Numbered from the stretch's first letter, positions 47,470-59,648 are shown. The stretch is 64,000 nt of DNA from Symbiodinium sp. CCMP2592 (GCA_905221615.1 CAJNDT010006190.1:292501-356500), one strand, 5' to 3'. The notes: generated by a model not told the origin, from the letters alone. Numbers and translations are program-made.

Positions 47470-48010
47470 CAGGATGCTGCCAAGCTCTACCGCGTTCTCG
47501 CACACCGGCCAGCTGCCCCAAGCTAAGTCATCGAGTCATAATGGCATTGTGCAGCTTCAGTACAGCTGTAATGCAACATCCCATACGGCATGATCTCTTA
47601 AGTCTTAAGTCTACTGAGTCTACTGTTCCTGTTGGTCGTAATCATCCTGTTTGGGGTGGCTCCGGCTCCGCCCTGCCATGTCCAACTTCCTGCTCCTTCA
47701 GGTCCAAATGACCATGCAGCAGCGATTCCTGGGCTTCGGTGCGTTCATCCTGCAATACCTCGTGGCTGTGGTGCGCAGGGTCTGTCGCAGCATTGTTATG
47801 GCATGTGCATTGTCTTTGCTCTGCACTGCCTGCCTTGAAGCTTGGAGCTTGCTGGGTAAAGATCAGCTGCAATGGACTTGAGCGGCATGCTCTGACATGT
47901 GGCAACTTTCCATTGTCCTTTCCTAGCTGATGGCACAGGTTGTGCTGCTGATGGCAATTCAACTGATTCTGGCTAGCACGTCTGCACCTGAGCAGAAAGC
48001 GAAAGATTGA
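47470..48010 (+). CDS. Membrane protein, C-terminal exons
   Basis: Exon 47702-47779 follows a CTTCAG acceptor and reads FLGFGAFILQYLVAVV, a transmembrane helix, ending at a GT donor. Exon 47927-48010 follows CCTAG in the same phase and reads LMAQVVLLMAIQLILAS, a second helix, then a short polar tail and TGA. A preceding exon, 47470 to about 47517, reads DAAKLYRVLAHRPAAP. The product is an integral membrane protein with at least two C-terminal helices. Family not recognised; the exon before 47702 is not resolved in phase. Confidence 0.5.
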
Positions 48011-48281
48011 GTGAGGTCAGTCGAGGGTCAGTGTCGCTGCAGAGCATCCTTTCGGATTTACCCAGGGCCCCCAAAGTGAGCGAGTCCTGCAACTCTGCAT
48101 CGCAAGCTGCAGTCGGTGACGGCTCGAAAGCCGACCCGGCAGGACGCCCATTGCCACCATCGGCAAATTGTCCTGAGCCCAGAACACGGGAACGCTGAGC
48201 AGCTCGGGTTTCGAGGGGGCATTGGTCCGATGTCAGCAGTGCCCTTCGCTTGCGCTGGTCATTGCGGCGCAATGCCCTGAG

Positions 48282-48368
48282 GTGGGTTGTTTTCACGACA
48301 CTGGACTTCGACAACTACCTTTGCAACTTTATCCTCTTCATCTTTGACTGCGAGCATGCTTTCACTTG
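48282..48368 (+). CDS. Unassigned coding-like exon
   Basis: Between an AG acceptor and a GC donor the frame reads WVVFTTLDFDNYLC and FILFIFDCEHAFTW. It is aromatic-rich and partly hydrophobic. No family recognised. A basic frame follows at about 48390-48720. Confidence 0.35.
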
Positions 48369-49439
48369 GCAGGCCAGGGGCCGAGAAGCCGCAAGTTCCC
48401 GACTCTGAGCGCCATAGCACGGCTCCAGGCAAGGCTCCAGCGCCGCTCGGCGCGACGGCTGGGCGGCGAACCCCTCAGGCACCGCCCCAGGCCAAGGGCA
48501 GATGGGGGGTTCGGGGTTTCGCGGGAGACTTTGCAGGACCTGGCTCCTGATCTACTGGGCTCCCGTCGGCGTAGCGCTCGCTTGCGCCACTCGCATCAGA
48601 GCATGTCAGAGCTTCCCGAGACGTTTTGGCATAGAGCAGCGATTGTCCGACACCGAGGATGCAGGAATGTCTCTGTAGTGGAGAAACCTCATGTGACGGT
48701 TCTTGCTAGACAGCGCCTCCCCACCTCATGACCCAATGGCATGAACTCCGCGTGCTTGATCACCCAGGTCTGTGTGTCGGTTTACTTCAACATTTGCCCC
48801 CTGACGGCCGTGCATTACGGAGCTGTCAGGCGCGATTCAACTCGGAACAGGCTGGCATCTGGTTTACTACGAAGCTTGTTACTGTCATTGTAGACTGACA
48901 TGCATAAGGGGTAGATGCATGATGCCGCTTCCAGCAACTTCTTGTGCCCCGACTCTGCTGCATCTCCTCGAATCGAGTAGACAGCACAACAGAGAGCTCA
49001 AACAGAGTACTGCCTGACAGGAATCAGGAGCCTGTGCTGATGCTCACCTCGAACATGGGCCTCCCTCAGAGCTGCTGCGCACCTCAGGTGCAGAATGCCA
49101 ACCCCGAGCGGAGTTGTTAAAGAGACGCGGTTCGGGCAGGTGATCGTTCCGGAGTCAGATTCTCTGGCACTGGACCAGTCTGCTGGGGTGCAGGTTAGTC
49201 GCGCTCTCGGCTCCAGCAGACTCCAGCAGTGCGCTGAAAGCAATGGCTTTGTGCGAAGGTGTGCCCTGCGTGAGTCCGGGCGAAGTTGGAACAGGCAAGC
49301 CCATGGGCACATGGCTCGTTGACGCTGTTTTGACTAGACCGCGGTGCTCGCTTCGTCACTTCGCTCAACCAGGCAGCCGCCGGCCACCTCGACTCTACTA
49401 CGCTGCGAGCTTGACAGCGGCATGAGCACATCATTGCCA
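48369..49439. other. No gene recognised
   Basis: Contains the basic open frame noted before and short frames near 49095-49320. I see no kinase N-lobe motif that would complete the fragment at 49.84 kb. Confidence 0.45.
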
Positions 49440-49840
49440 AGAGCAGATCATGTGTCCAGACCCACCGTTTTGGGTGGCTCAAGGTGAGCAGCTAGGAGAT
49501 GCATGGATGAACCCCTTTTTCTTCTGCGGTCTCTGACTCCGACATGCTCTGACCGACTGCGATGCACGGAGCTTCGTTTCAGCTTTCCACTTCTCGCACC
49601 TTCCACCGCATTTCGTCGCGATCAACTCACCGTCTCTCTATTGTTGCCAACGGTGCTGGAGGGCCCTGGTCTTTCTCACGCACGCAACACTATGTCACCA
49701 CTGTGTCGCCATTCTCGCGACCTTCTGAAAGGCCGAGGCTTCCACTGCACAAAAGGGGCCCTTCAACAAGCTCGCGACAACTGCAATCGTCTCATCCGGG
49801 CGCCAGCAGACTCGTCGAGTGGCACTGCGCATCTGGCTTT
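49440..49840 (+). repeat. Inverted repeat, left arm (401 bp)
   Basis: Matches the reverse complement of 50314-50713 with only a handful of differences by eye (a G/C change in the CTCGCGAC block, TCCGGGCG versus TCCGAGCG, and small run-length changes). The same peptide frames therefore appear on opposite strands in the two arms. Confidence 0.95.
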
Positions 49841-50130
49841 GACGATCCATCGGGATCTGACACCGGATAATGTTCTCGTCACCACAGATTGTTCGTTGAA
49901 GATCTGTGACGTTCGATAACTACATTCATCACATGATGCTTCTGCAGGTCAAGATGACCTCACCGACGATGTAGTCCACAAATGGTACCGGGCCCCGGAA
50001 ATCGTGTTGTGCCCGTCAAGATACACAGCGCTCATTGACGTGCGGGCCATCTTTGCAAAAATGTTCTCAACTTTGGACCAGCTATGGAAAATCGCTGCGA
50101 TTATTCCACCGGACACGCAGGGGCTGGGTG
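49841..50130 (+). pseudogene. Decayed MAP-kinase catalytic fragment
   Basis: The loop of the inverted repeat holds recognisable MAPK/CMGC kinase sequence: IHRDLTPDNVLV with DCSLKICD (catalytic loop, strand before DFG), then after a CTGCAG acceptor LTDDVVHKWYRAPEIVL, SRYTALIDV, AIFAKMF and LDQLWKI. The DFG region reads DVR and then stops. The residues between IDV and AIFAKM that normally contain W and GC are absent. The Lys of HRDLKP is Thr. No N-lobe is seen, because the kinase similarity begins exactly where the left arm ends. The intron 49911-49947 would be only 37 nt. I read it as a non-functional fragment rather than an active kinase. Confidence 0.75.
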
Positions 50131-50313
50131 GGCTGACAAACAAAAAGCATAACTTCGTGCTGCAGCTGCGGCAAGACACACGAGCAAAAGCCTTTTCAAG
50201 AGCGTTTCCTACAGGCTATGCCGCATGCCTGTTGCTTTGCCTGTCTTCGGCTACATGCTGTGTAAGCCAATTCTGCTCCTTTGGAGGGGGATTGAACGAC
50301 ACATTTCGCACTG

Positions 50314-50713
50314 AAAGCCAGATGCGCAGTGCCACTCGACGAGTCTGCTGGCGCTCGGATGAGACGATTGCAGTTGTCGGGAGCTTGTTGAAGGGCCCCT
50401 TTTGTGCAGTGGAAGCCTCGGCCTTTCAGAAGGTCGCGAGAATGGCGACACAGTGGTGACATAGTGTTGCGTGCGTGAGAAAGACCAGGGCCCTCCAGCA
50501 CCGTTGGCAACAATAGAGAGACGGTGAGTTGATCGCGACGAAATGCGGTGGAAGGTGCGAGAAGTGGAAAGCTGAAACGAAGCTCCGTGCATCGCAGTCG
50601 GTCAGAGCATGTCGGAGTCAGAGACCGCAGAAGAAAAAGGGTTCATCCATGCATCTCCTAGCTGCTCACCTTGAGCCCCCAAAAACGGTGGGTCTGGACA
50701 CATGATCTGCTCT
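50314..50713 (-). repeat. Inverted repeat, right arm (400 bp)
   Basis: Reverse complement of 49440-49840. The arms are separated by 473 bp. Confidence 0.95.
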
Positions 50714-52731
50714 CAAACAAGGCAACCACAGTCATGTCATTGTAGATTTTAGATGACCCGAAGTCTTTTTGCAGAGGCCATAGGCCCTTACAGAATCATG
50801 GAGCAGCTTGGGAAGCCTGGAAACTTGCTGGAAATTGGAGCTGGGTTCAGGCACAAAATGTTTGCAGGAAATCGTGACGACCTCTATGTTGAAACAGCAA
50901 ACTTCGCTGCGAAAATCCACCGGATTTGCGCCGAGGTAGTCGTTCCAGATGGGCGCCCGAGTCCTTCCAGCCTCCAGGCCCTTTCTGGTGACTGACGGCT
51001 GTTTGACGGCATGACTTGCTTGTCCGCAACACACCAGAAAAAATCAACTCTGGACTGTTTTGGTTTCCTGCAGTTCGCACGCATGCTTCGGATTCGTGGG
51101 CTCTGCCAGGCAAGATAAGCGGAATTGATCGACTTCATCCTGCCTGTTTTGGGGACGTAGTCGAGCTCTCCCATGCCATGTCTTTGAAGCACCGCAAGCG
51201 CGTGTGGCTAATCCACCGAAAAAAACGTCACTCCCCGATGCGGATTACTGCTGCATACTGCTGCTCGAGTTGTTCGCGTACGCCATGCGCGAAGTCCATG
51301 CCTCGATGCCGTCAGAACCCGATGACCTGTCGCAGGGACGCCCACCGTGCAAGATGTGCTGATGGATAGGGCAACGTGCTTGGCAGCCAAGCACGGACGT
51401 GGCATCGAAGAACGTCGAGCATAAATCTCGTGAATCGGGCTGCTGCGGCTGCTGCCAGTCAATCAGGCCCATGCTCCAATCACTCCAGTCACAGCGGAAT
51501 GAATGGGAAGCCACCAATTCTGATGCAATTGTGCTGCTGGGCATTGTGGGATATCTTTTGAGCTGCACGTGACTTTCTTCCATGCCCGCATGCCGATGAG
51601 CACAGAGACAGAGATGATTCGAAAGATCTTTGCAGAGTAAGGTACCGTGTTAACTGCTTTCCCCCGCACACATGTTAAGCAGGAGATTCTATGTTACGCA
51701 GCCTCAAAAAGTTGGTTCGGTTACATTCTGCTGCGGACACGCAGAATGTTGACCCCCATGATCATACAGGCATCTGCATGTTTCTTGCAGGTCATGGAAG
51801 GCCGTGGTGGTGATGGCAACCGTGGGCTTCGATACGGTGCGAGCCGGCAAGGGGGCAGCAGACATGTCAAACGGGAAAGATCCGTTGAGCGCACGGGATT
51901 GCACGACGGCTGATGCATGGCAGGTCATGCGGAGGCAACACCCTTGCAGATGTTGGAGCCTCAAAGCCTGTTGGTTGATTCGAGACAAGTTTGCAATTCC
52001 GTTTGTCCAGGCGCTGGTGGCTCACCAGCCACGGCTTCGCCCCAGCCGTCTACGAGGTGCAGCCTGAGACCAGGGGATGCAGCCTGCATTTCGCGCCTCG
52101 TGCGTTCCGGGGCCTCTTGGTGTTGCGCAGAAATCAGGTACAGTGCGTGGCAGAGAGTAGACTGAGTAGATCTCTGAGAAAAGTAGCTGTTCTGGCAGAC
52201 AGGCCATGCGGAAAAGCGGTGCCGGCGGCCTCGGGAGTGCAACTCAGTCTTCTAGCATTCGGGACACAGGTCTTCTCAGAAGGCGCTCTAAATGACCATC
52301 CGTCATCAACTCAGGCTGTACCAGAACACCTTCCCAAACCTTGCAGAGTGGACCATTGGCGACTTTCCATGGATGGCCCGGAGCCCTGAGTCGAAGGGAT
52401 CAGAGAATGGAAAGGGGCTTTCTGCAATCTGGGATCCAGAAGTTCTCCTGCAAAGGCCAGGGCTCGCATTTTCGTCACTGCGGTGAATCAAGACACCGGC
52501 GCGCTCAGTCACGCACTTACACTCCACTTTTGCGTTTGTGTCTTGGCCGCCTTGGCGGCATCGTTCCTAAGAAGCTGTTGTGGCTGTGGGGTTCAGGCCC
52601 GTCACCGGTGCAGTCGGCTGTGATCATGCGCAAAGTCTGCTCCGCCCACTGCCTCAGGCCTCGCCTGCGTTTCGTGCATTCTGCGACCGACCACATGCTT
52701 CTAATCTGGGGGTTCGAAAGAGCGCGTCGAG
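50714..52731. other. No gene recognised
   Basis: Coding-like pieces with no family: about 51258-51360 (+, ELFAYAMREVHASMPSEPDD), about 51555-51625 (+) and 51797-52067 (+). None could be joined. Confidence 0.4.
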
Positions 52732-55700
52732 GTGCGACTCCGAAGGAGCGTGCCTGGCCTGTGACAGTGGCTACGTGCTGGAAGTCGGGCGCCCAGAAGC
52801 ATAGGAGTGCAGAGGCTTCGAGCTGCTTGCAAGCACAGCATGACTATCACTTCTCATGAACCGCCGGCCGTCGCCATCACAGCAGGAGCGCGAGCAAGAC
52901 GAACACCAGGTCGGTCCGACCTGGCTTGGTTCGAGAATGGTTCAGATGCTTGCATTTCCTCCGCGGATGAAGTCGCTGAAGGCGCCTGCGACAGGGCGCA
53001 AGTTCCGGGTTTGCCTGCCTGGGTCCTGGAACCGCTGAAGCTTCGCCTCTGCTTGCGTCGGTTGAGCATGTCTGCACGGGTTGCGGTTGAGGCCCTGTGG
53101 TGAAGGATGTGCACAGTGCCACAAGTCAGGCAATGGTTTCGAGAAGCTGCATGTTTCAAGTGGTCGCGTGTTGCTTTCTACAGGCATGTCGCCACCGAGG
53201 CAGACATGGTGAAAAGATGGCGGAGTACAGTAGTAGAGTAGTAGGTGGTCGCATGATCTGCAAATTCAAAGCAATTTCCGGTGAAGCTCAGGCTCCACAG
53301 CTTTCCGACAACCAGGGTTGAACATTCACAAAGAACGGGTTGCAAAGAGGAACATTAAATATGTTTTCAGTGCAGGCTGTAAGATTGGTTCATCATCGTC
53401 GATCGTCGTCGGGCCCCGACAATTGTGCAATTAGGGACTAATGTGCTCGCACCATGTCACAGAGCGTCGGATCCGTAAGTATTCAATACATGCACACACG
53501 CACATTTCTTCAAAACTTGACACGCAGATCACCCTGAATGAATAAATATTCTCGAGAGAGCCGCTTGCAGGGAGGAGTGCGACAGCTGATCTGAACAGAG
53601 GAGCGATAACGGAGCCTCGAACTCCGCTGAAAACCTCGAGCACTCAGCTTCAATGCTGCCTCAGGTACATTTACTGGCATTGGTATTCGCTTTGCCATTT
53701 CAGCTACTGTATGACGCCCATCGAAGTGCCATCAATGCTGATTGATACGGCTTGTACCATGTTGCAGACATGTGTTTGCTACCTATATTGCTATTATGCG
53801 AACACGAACGGTCCCGTTTTTTTAAACTGTCATTGCCCATACTGGCACGACCAAGATGATGATATTCTGGAGTGTTACTTTTCTCGTCACTCCGTTCCAT
53901 CTTTCTTCTTCATAGTACTGCTGCCATTGCTGCAATCGTTCCATTCTAATTCAAACTCTCTCTCTCTCTCTCTCTCTCTTTTTTGCCGTTCGTGTCATAC
54001 CGTCTACCTGAGTATCTGCAGTAGGCACTTTGTTTTCTGTCGTGATGCCTGCCGTGAAGTACTCGTCTTTGGCGCTCAAGTTTTTGCCAATACAAGCGTA
54101 CAAGTGAGTGCGAAAGCTAAGGCAGCTTGACATGTGTTTCCTGTTGTTGCCAAGAAGAAGAAGTTAGCCTGTGCAGCTGGAGGCCCTGGGCGATGCGATG
54201 AAGGGAAATGCGTTCTAGGCCTGGAAAGCAGTCAGATAAGCAGGGAAGCTCCGCTGTCAGAGTGCCTCCAGCATGAAGTCGAAGCGCCAGGGCGTGGGCT
54301 TTCCTTGACCGGCCAGTGCCATGAAGCTCAGCACAGAAGGTCGCACCGTGCACACTTAAAGCGTACGTACAACAGCCGGTTGGGCATGAGAAGACTTGAG
54401 GGCTTGGTCGGCAATTCCAGGTGATCGAAGTCTTTCTGTTTGCCGGTTTTATCTTCGGGATGCTTGAGGCTTAAAGTCATGGCATTACCAAGCTTCTCCG
54501 TGAAGCACAACAGGTTCAGACCACAATACAGCATTGTGGTTTCAGGCATTTAAAGGAGATTTCCTCTGTGCATCAAGCGATCGTTTCAGAATGAAGTTCG
54601 AACTGATCCAAGTGCTGAGGTCTTCCATGTGCTGGAAGTATCTGCTCGGGCTGCGACGAGGAGGTGCTGTCTGGACATGACAGAACCAATCTCCCCGATA
54701 GACCTGATGACCGATGTATGGCATGCAACCTGACAAGACTCCAGCACAGGCCACAAGCCTGGGCTGGGCGCCCAGGAAAAGCTCTTTTGGGAGGACGCCG
54801 AAACAGAAGCCTCGCAGCATGGAGCTCCTCGTGTCGGATTCGCCCGCCAGTCATGTTGTCGGGCAAGGTTGTATCGTTTACGAGCTGTCTGACACAAGAA
54901 GAGATCATGCAAAGTATCAGCGTGTAGGGTCTAGGGTTTAGGGTGGATGGAGTTTGGGTTTCCCTAGATTTTCGCCCAGGTCGTTCTGCCGACGACAGTG
55001 TTGCAACTCCAACAGAGCTTCCATGCCACTGCCTCGTGGCATGCTTTGTCCCGCTAAGCTTTTCTTCGAAAGGATAGTAATGCTTGGGAACTGATCCCGA
55101 TCCACCACGAGCCACTCTTTACCTTGTGTCAGGTCGTCGCTGCCCCGCCACCTTCGGCCTCACGAAAGACCGCCGAAGTTGCGAGTTCGAGTCCTGGGCT
55201 CCTTGGAGCCTCTCTGCGTCTGCAATGCCTTGAGAAAGTGAGGCCATGTCAAGTTCGCGGCTGCCGGCGATGCGATGCACTCCTGGACTTCTGCCAGGCC
55301 AGCAGTCTCAGCACATCTAGAAGAAGGCTTTACTAGAACCTGGAAGCTCGCTGTGAAAAGGCTGTCACGCTCAATTGACGGCAGGAAACGAAAGAATAGA
55401 CGTGCAATTGTTTGTGACTTTTTGACTGTGATTGAGGAATGCGTGGAAGGCTCGACACTCAAGAACAGGAGCGATGGCACCAGAATTGTACAGGACTGCA
55501 GCTTCGGTGGGGTGGGTTCCCTTTTGAGTTGCAGTCCGTCCTAGATGTGCTCTCATACGGCCAGCTGCGAGGACTGCCTGAGCTGCGCCGATCACTGTTC
55601 CAGGCCCGGCGGGCCGAGCGGAAGAACTCGTCATGCGGCGCTGCAATTCGGAATTCGTGTTCTCAGGTGCGAGCTGCTGGGAGAAGGCCGCTGTGATCCA

Positions 55701-57720
55701 GAGCGCTGCGACCAGGGCTTCAGCCTGACACCCACAGGAGACCGGACGGAGACCGAAATGTGTCTCTCAAGCTCAGCTGTACTGGTAGTGCTCTTGGTTG
55801 AGAGCTCTGAGACCGACACGAGGAGTGTGCGCCCCCTGCTCCATGCACTGCTCCAACTGCAGCCTCTTGAACTGAACAGCTTATGAGGTTGCCGCACTTG
55901 TCTGCATAATCTCGAGTACATCTGACCTGTTTGGTACCTGTTCTTTGTTGGATAAGGAGGGGGGACCAGGACCGTTGAGTTTTGAAAGTATGCAACAGGG
56001 ATCCTGGACGGCCCTCCCGCTTGCGTTTCTAATTCTTGTGCAAAGAAAGGTGCCACTGATGTCGCGCCCGTTTCGAGCACATGTGAGCAGTCACCTGTGT
56101 GTCGCGTTCTGCCTGTGATTCTGCCTTCAGGCAAAGCTGGACCGGGTCACTGCGACTCAGGAGACGACAGTGACACATTTCTGCCCTCGACGAACATATG
56201 TCATTATTCCTCATCTCTTTGACTGGGCACCACCGACGAAGAAGTGTTTTTATCCTGTCAGGCGTCGTCGTCTAATTTTTGCTGGGTTGCACAAGCACGT
56301 GCGGTAGAGCATGGTGAATCTCGCAATTCAACCCATTGCTGAGAGGAAGCTGCCGAGCTGGCTATGGCTTGCAAGGAGGCAGACAAGTGCACTTTCTGCG
56401 GTGTGTCGGGGTCGGGATTCCTGGACGAGCATCGGCAGCACCTTGCATTCAGCTGATATGGGCATGTGTGCGTCTGCAGGCACGGACTGCTCAAAGTGCC
56501 AAGTCGAAGGCTGTGACGTTTGCGCCATTTGTCAGAAAGAGACCTGGTGGGGTGCTTTGTCTTGCAGCTCCGGCTTCTTAGCAGGTTGAATATGGGTTCA
56601 GATGAAAAGTATGGAGACCGGGACGTGTTGCAATGGGCCGAGGACCTATCCCTGGGTCGCTGTGACGTCTGCCGCGAGGGCTTCGGATTAACACCGGATC
56701 GCAGCTGCGAGGCATCCCTTGCACAGCTCTGCACGAGTAAGTCGCATACAGACCAAGACATGTTGACAATTTCCTTTCTTGCAGCAAACAAGCCACGACT
56801 GAAGTCTTCGTCCATGCAGTATCAGTGTCAGGGATACTCGATTCGTTGACGGTACCTTAGAAGGCGTTCGGCGGTGCAACCGTCGTCATTACTTGTTGGG
56901 CGCCGGACAGCTACAGCGAGGTTTGAATTTGCCTCCTTTGGAACCGTGCAAGGCCTGCGCGACCGCCTGCAAACGTTGCACAGGGGCTGGAGCCCTGGAG
57001 GGTGACAACAAAACAAATCCGTGGAGGTAAACTGGCAGGACACCGTTCAGAGGCGCCAATTACACCACGCACGGCGAGTAAGACACACCGCAACCTGGGC
57101 TCAGGCAGGTGTCTCTCCAGGCTGCGCAGATGCTCGGCAGCAATGCTGGTAGGTGAAAGTGCTGTTTCGGACAATGCAATGGCGTGAGATCGATCTTCCA
57201 CCGCGCGTCTCTATGCTCAAGACCCTGTGTCCAGCCAGGAATGCGTTCCAGGATTTGGGCTGGACGCGGGACAATGCTTGGTCCGAAGCTGATTATGCGG
57301 GAAACGCTGATGCTGCAAGCATACCGCACGGTTTGTGCAGAAGTGGCTGTCCAAATGTTTACCTCAAAGCTGAAGTTGTTTCACCGCAACGGAACCCATC
57401 CATTGCTCGCAGAAATATCCCACCAAGCACAGAGGCTTGCGCAGATCAGTGTGAGCGCTGTGCGGTCCGTGGCCCTGGTTTCTGCGACGAGGCGCCGGTT
57501 GATCACAACTTGTTAACAAAGATTTGATACATCCATTCTGACATGTTCTGCATGCTCCAAAAAATGCAGTCCACGAGCAGGACTCTTGCAGTGTTGGCTG
57601 GGTGCGGCCCTCAGCTTTGCAAGGTTTGGCAGCTGTCAGCAGCGGAATCGTAATTTTTTGCCAGCCCAAGCATCGGATTGACTGCAAAGGTTGTTCGAAA
57701 TGTCAGCGGCCGCGTTCTCA
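52732..57720 (+). CDS. Cysteine-rich furin/GF-receptor-like repeat protein, partial
   Basis: Many small + strand exons carry the same Cys spacing: 52732 to about 52798 (CDSEGACLACDSGYVLE), about 54180-54225 (RCDEGKCVLG), 55243-55297 (CQVRGCRRCDALLDFCQ), 55545-55612 (CSHTASCEDCLSCADHC), 55667 to about 55740 (GRCDPERCDQGFSLTPTGD), 56480-56551 (CSKCQVEGCDVCAICQ), 56643-56711 (GRCDVCREGFGLTPDRSCE), 57445-57491 (CERCAVRGPGFCDE) and about 57673-57720 (CKGCSKCQ). C-x2-C pairs and G-[YF]-x-L after a Cys are typical of furin-like and growth-factor-receptor Cys-rich repeats, usually extracellular or luminal and disulphide-bonded. Several donors are GC. Not all exons were found, and both ends of the gene are unknown; it could be more than one gene. 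The Cys frames are chosen over rival frames by repeated motif and splice sites. Confidence 0.65.
53957..53981. repeat. (CT)n tract
   Basis: About twelve CT units. Confidence 0.9.
54924..54962 (+). repeat. Telomere-like tract
   Basis: TAGGGTCTAGGGTTTAGGG followed by decayed units, the best TTTAGGG-like match in the window. It lies within the Cys-rich gene interval. Confidence 0.6.
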
Positions 57721-57840
57721 ACAGATTGCAAGGGTGTGGATCGCACGGTCAGCATTGCATCCTTGCTGTGCAGCTGGAATTGCCACGTTGATGTTGTTCC
57801 GTTGGTGGATGTTTGGTTTATCGCATCGAAGTTCAGGCTC
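56000..57840 (+). repeat. Segmental duplication, copy A
   Basis: Collinear with 61254-63257. From 56000 to about 57180 the copies are clearly related but diverged with indels. From 57181 to 57840 they align without net indel (constant offset 5417) and with about eight differences by eye. Homology stops abruptly after 57840. Confidence 0.93.
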
Positions 57841-58829
57841 GGGCTACATCTGCGTGCGCAACAAGATGCCTCATAGCCACGACTTCGGCTGAAAATGTCG
57901 CGTTGAATTTGCTGTGCTCGGCGGTATGTCTCAAGATGTCCGGTCGGAAATGCAATATCTACATTGCGATGGGACTGTTATGCCACTACAAGAGCCACAA
58001 CCACAACTTCGTCAACGACGCCGCCACCATCACTCCACCAGCAGCATCACTGGGACCGCCCAGAACCGCAGCAGCAACAACAACCACCACATCATCGCCA
58101 CCTCCACAAGCAACAACAGTCAGTTCCTACAGTCGCCACGATTGCGTGATACTCTTGTTGCGTCTGGTTTACTGTACAGAGACTGGACGAGCAAAAACCG
58201 AAGTCACTGGATGTGTGGTTGAAACTCATCAACCAACATGCGACATGTTTTAGAATCATTGTCACTTCACAGTTCCTGGTGTATCCTGCCATATGACGGC
58301 CGGCGAGCGGCAGACCCCAAATCGGTGAATTTGCAAAGGCTGCCAAAGTAAGCCGCGGGCAAGTGATTCGTCATTTCTGTGTAGTCGATACCTGCGCGAC
58401 AGCACCGCGCTGTCTGGAGTCTTGCTCAAGCCATGTGCGAACTATGCTGATCTTTCAGAACCTACAGCGGTAAGTTCTGACATGACCTGACCCAAATGCC
58501 TGAACTCCTAAGACCGGACTTCACATGAGGTAGCTTAGCACATCTGAGCACCAACCAGAGACTTTGCAAGCTACAACAAAGTACGACTCCTGGAGACCCT
58601 GCCAGCGGCGTTTCACATCTGACATCGCGTGACCCCGTTAGCATAGGTAAGATGGGCGCTAGCTGCTGCCCATGCGCAGATTGCCTGCACGAGGAGTCCG
58701 AGGAGCTTTCTGCCACGCGGCAGCCATATGCTGATGCGCTTGGACAGAGCTTGGGTGTCGTGCTAAATGTTTGCTACTCTGCATGTAGATGCTAGTGTAG
58801 GAGGTCAGGTCATGAGGGTTAGTCGCCAT

Positions 58830-59262
58830 GGTAGCAGCAGTAGTAGTCGTCGTCGTAGCAGCAGCAATAGTAGTAATCGTCGTAGTAGTAGTAGTAGTAG
58901 TAGTATTACTATTACTATTACTATTACTATTACTATTCCTATTCCTATTGCGATTACGATTACGATTACGACTACGATTACTATTACTATTACTGTTACT
59001 GTTACTAGTACTAGTACTAGTACTAGTACTAGTACTAGTACTACTACTACTACTAGTACTACTACTACTACTACTGCTACTACTACTACTACTATTACTA
59101 CTACTAGTACTTGTACTAGATGTCGCAATAGCTGTTGCTTACTCTTACTCTTGTTTCTTTTAAATCATGGTTCCTACTGCTGCTACTACTACTTCTTCTA
59201 CGTATACTTATACCACTACGACGGCGAGGACGACGACTACTAGTCCTACTATTACTAGCAAT
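58830..59262. repeat. Long triplet/hexanucleotide array (AGT, ATT, ACT families)
   Basis: About 430 bp of blocks: GTA/GTC, then TATTAC-type hexamers, then ACTAGT and ACT triplets. It reads as poly-Ser/Ile-Thr on one strand and poly-Val/Leu on the other, so the open frames are repeat artefacts. Confidence 0.95.
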
Positions 59263-59648
59263 AGTGCTACTTGAAAAACCCCCTCTACCGCCACCACGAC
59301 GACTCTTACTGTCAGTTCGGGTGCATATGAGTGTTTGTTGTTCTTTACATGGCTTCCTCAGAAAGCACAGTCTGTAACCTGCATGCCAAAGCCTCCAAAA
59401 TCCCGCTCCAGGTGGCCACCCTCCTCACGTCGCGGAGGAAAGAGGACCAAAGGTCAGCGGGGCTGGCTGGTGACCCACAACCACATAGAATAGCGCTCAT
59501 CAGGAGTATTGCATACAGAAGCATACGGGTCACCCGCCAGTCAGCAGCGGCCGGGAAGGGGACGGGTTCAGGAATTTGCGATTGGAGCCACGGAAGGGGA
59601 TACGCGCAACTGAGTATGGATACCGATGTAATACGGTGGTTTAACACG

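Noticed and set aside
49465-49484. CCGTTTTGGGTGGCTCAAG, loosely like a spliced-leader 3' end, in both inverted-repeat arms
   Set aside because: Needs an insertion and a mismatch to align, and no recognisable cDNA follows. Not enough to call a retroposed mRNA.
58805-59163. Open frames of more than 100 codons on both strands
   Set aside because: They are poly-Val/Leu or Ser/Thr/Ile translations of a triplet repeat.
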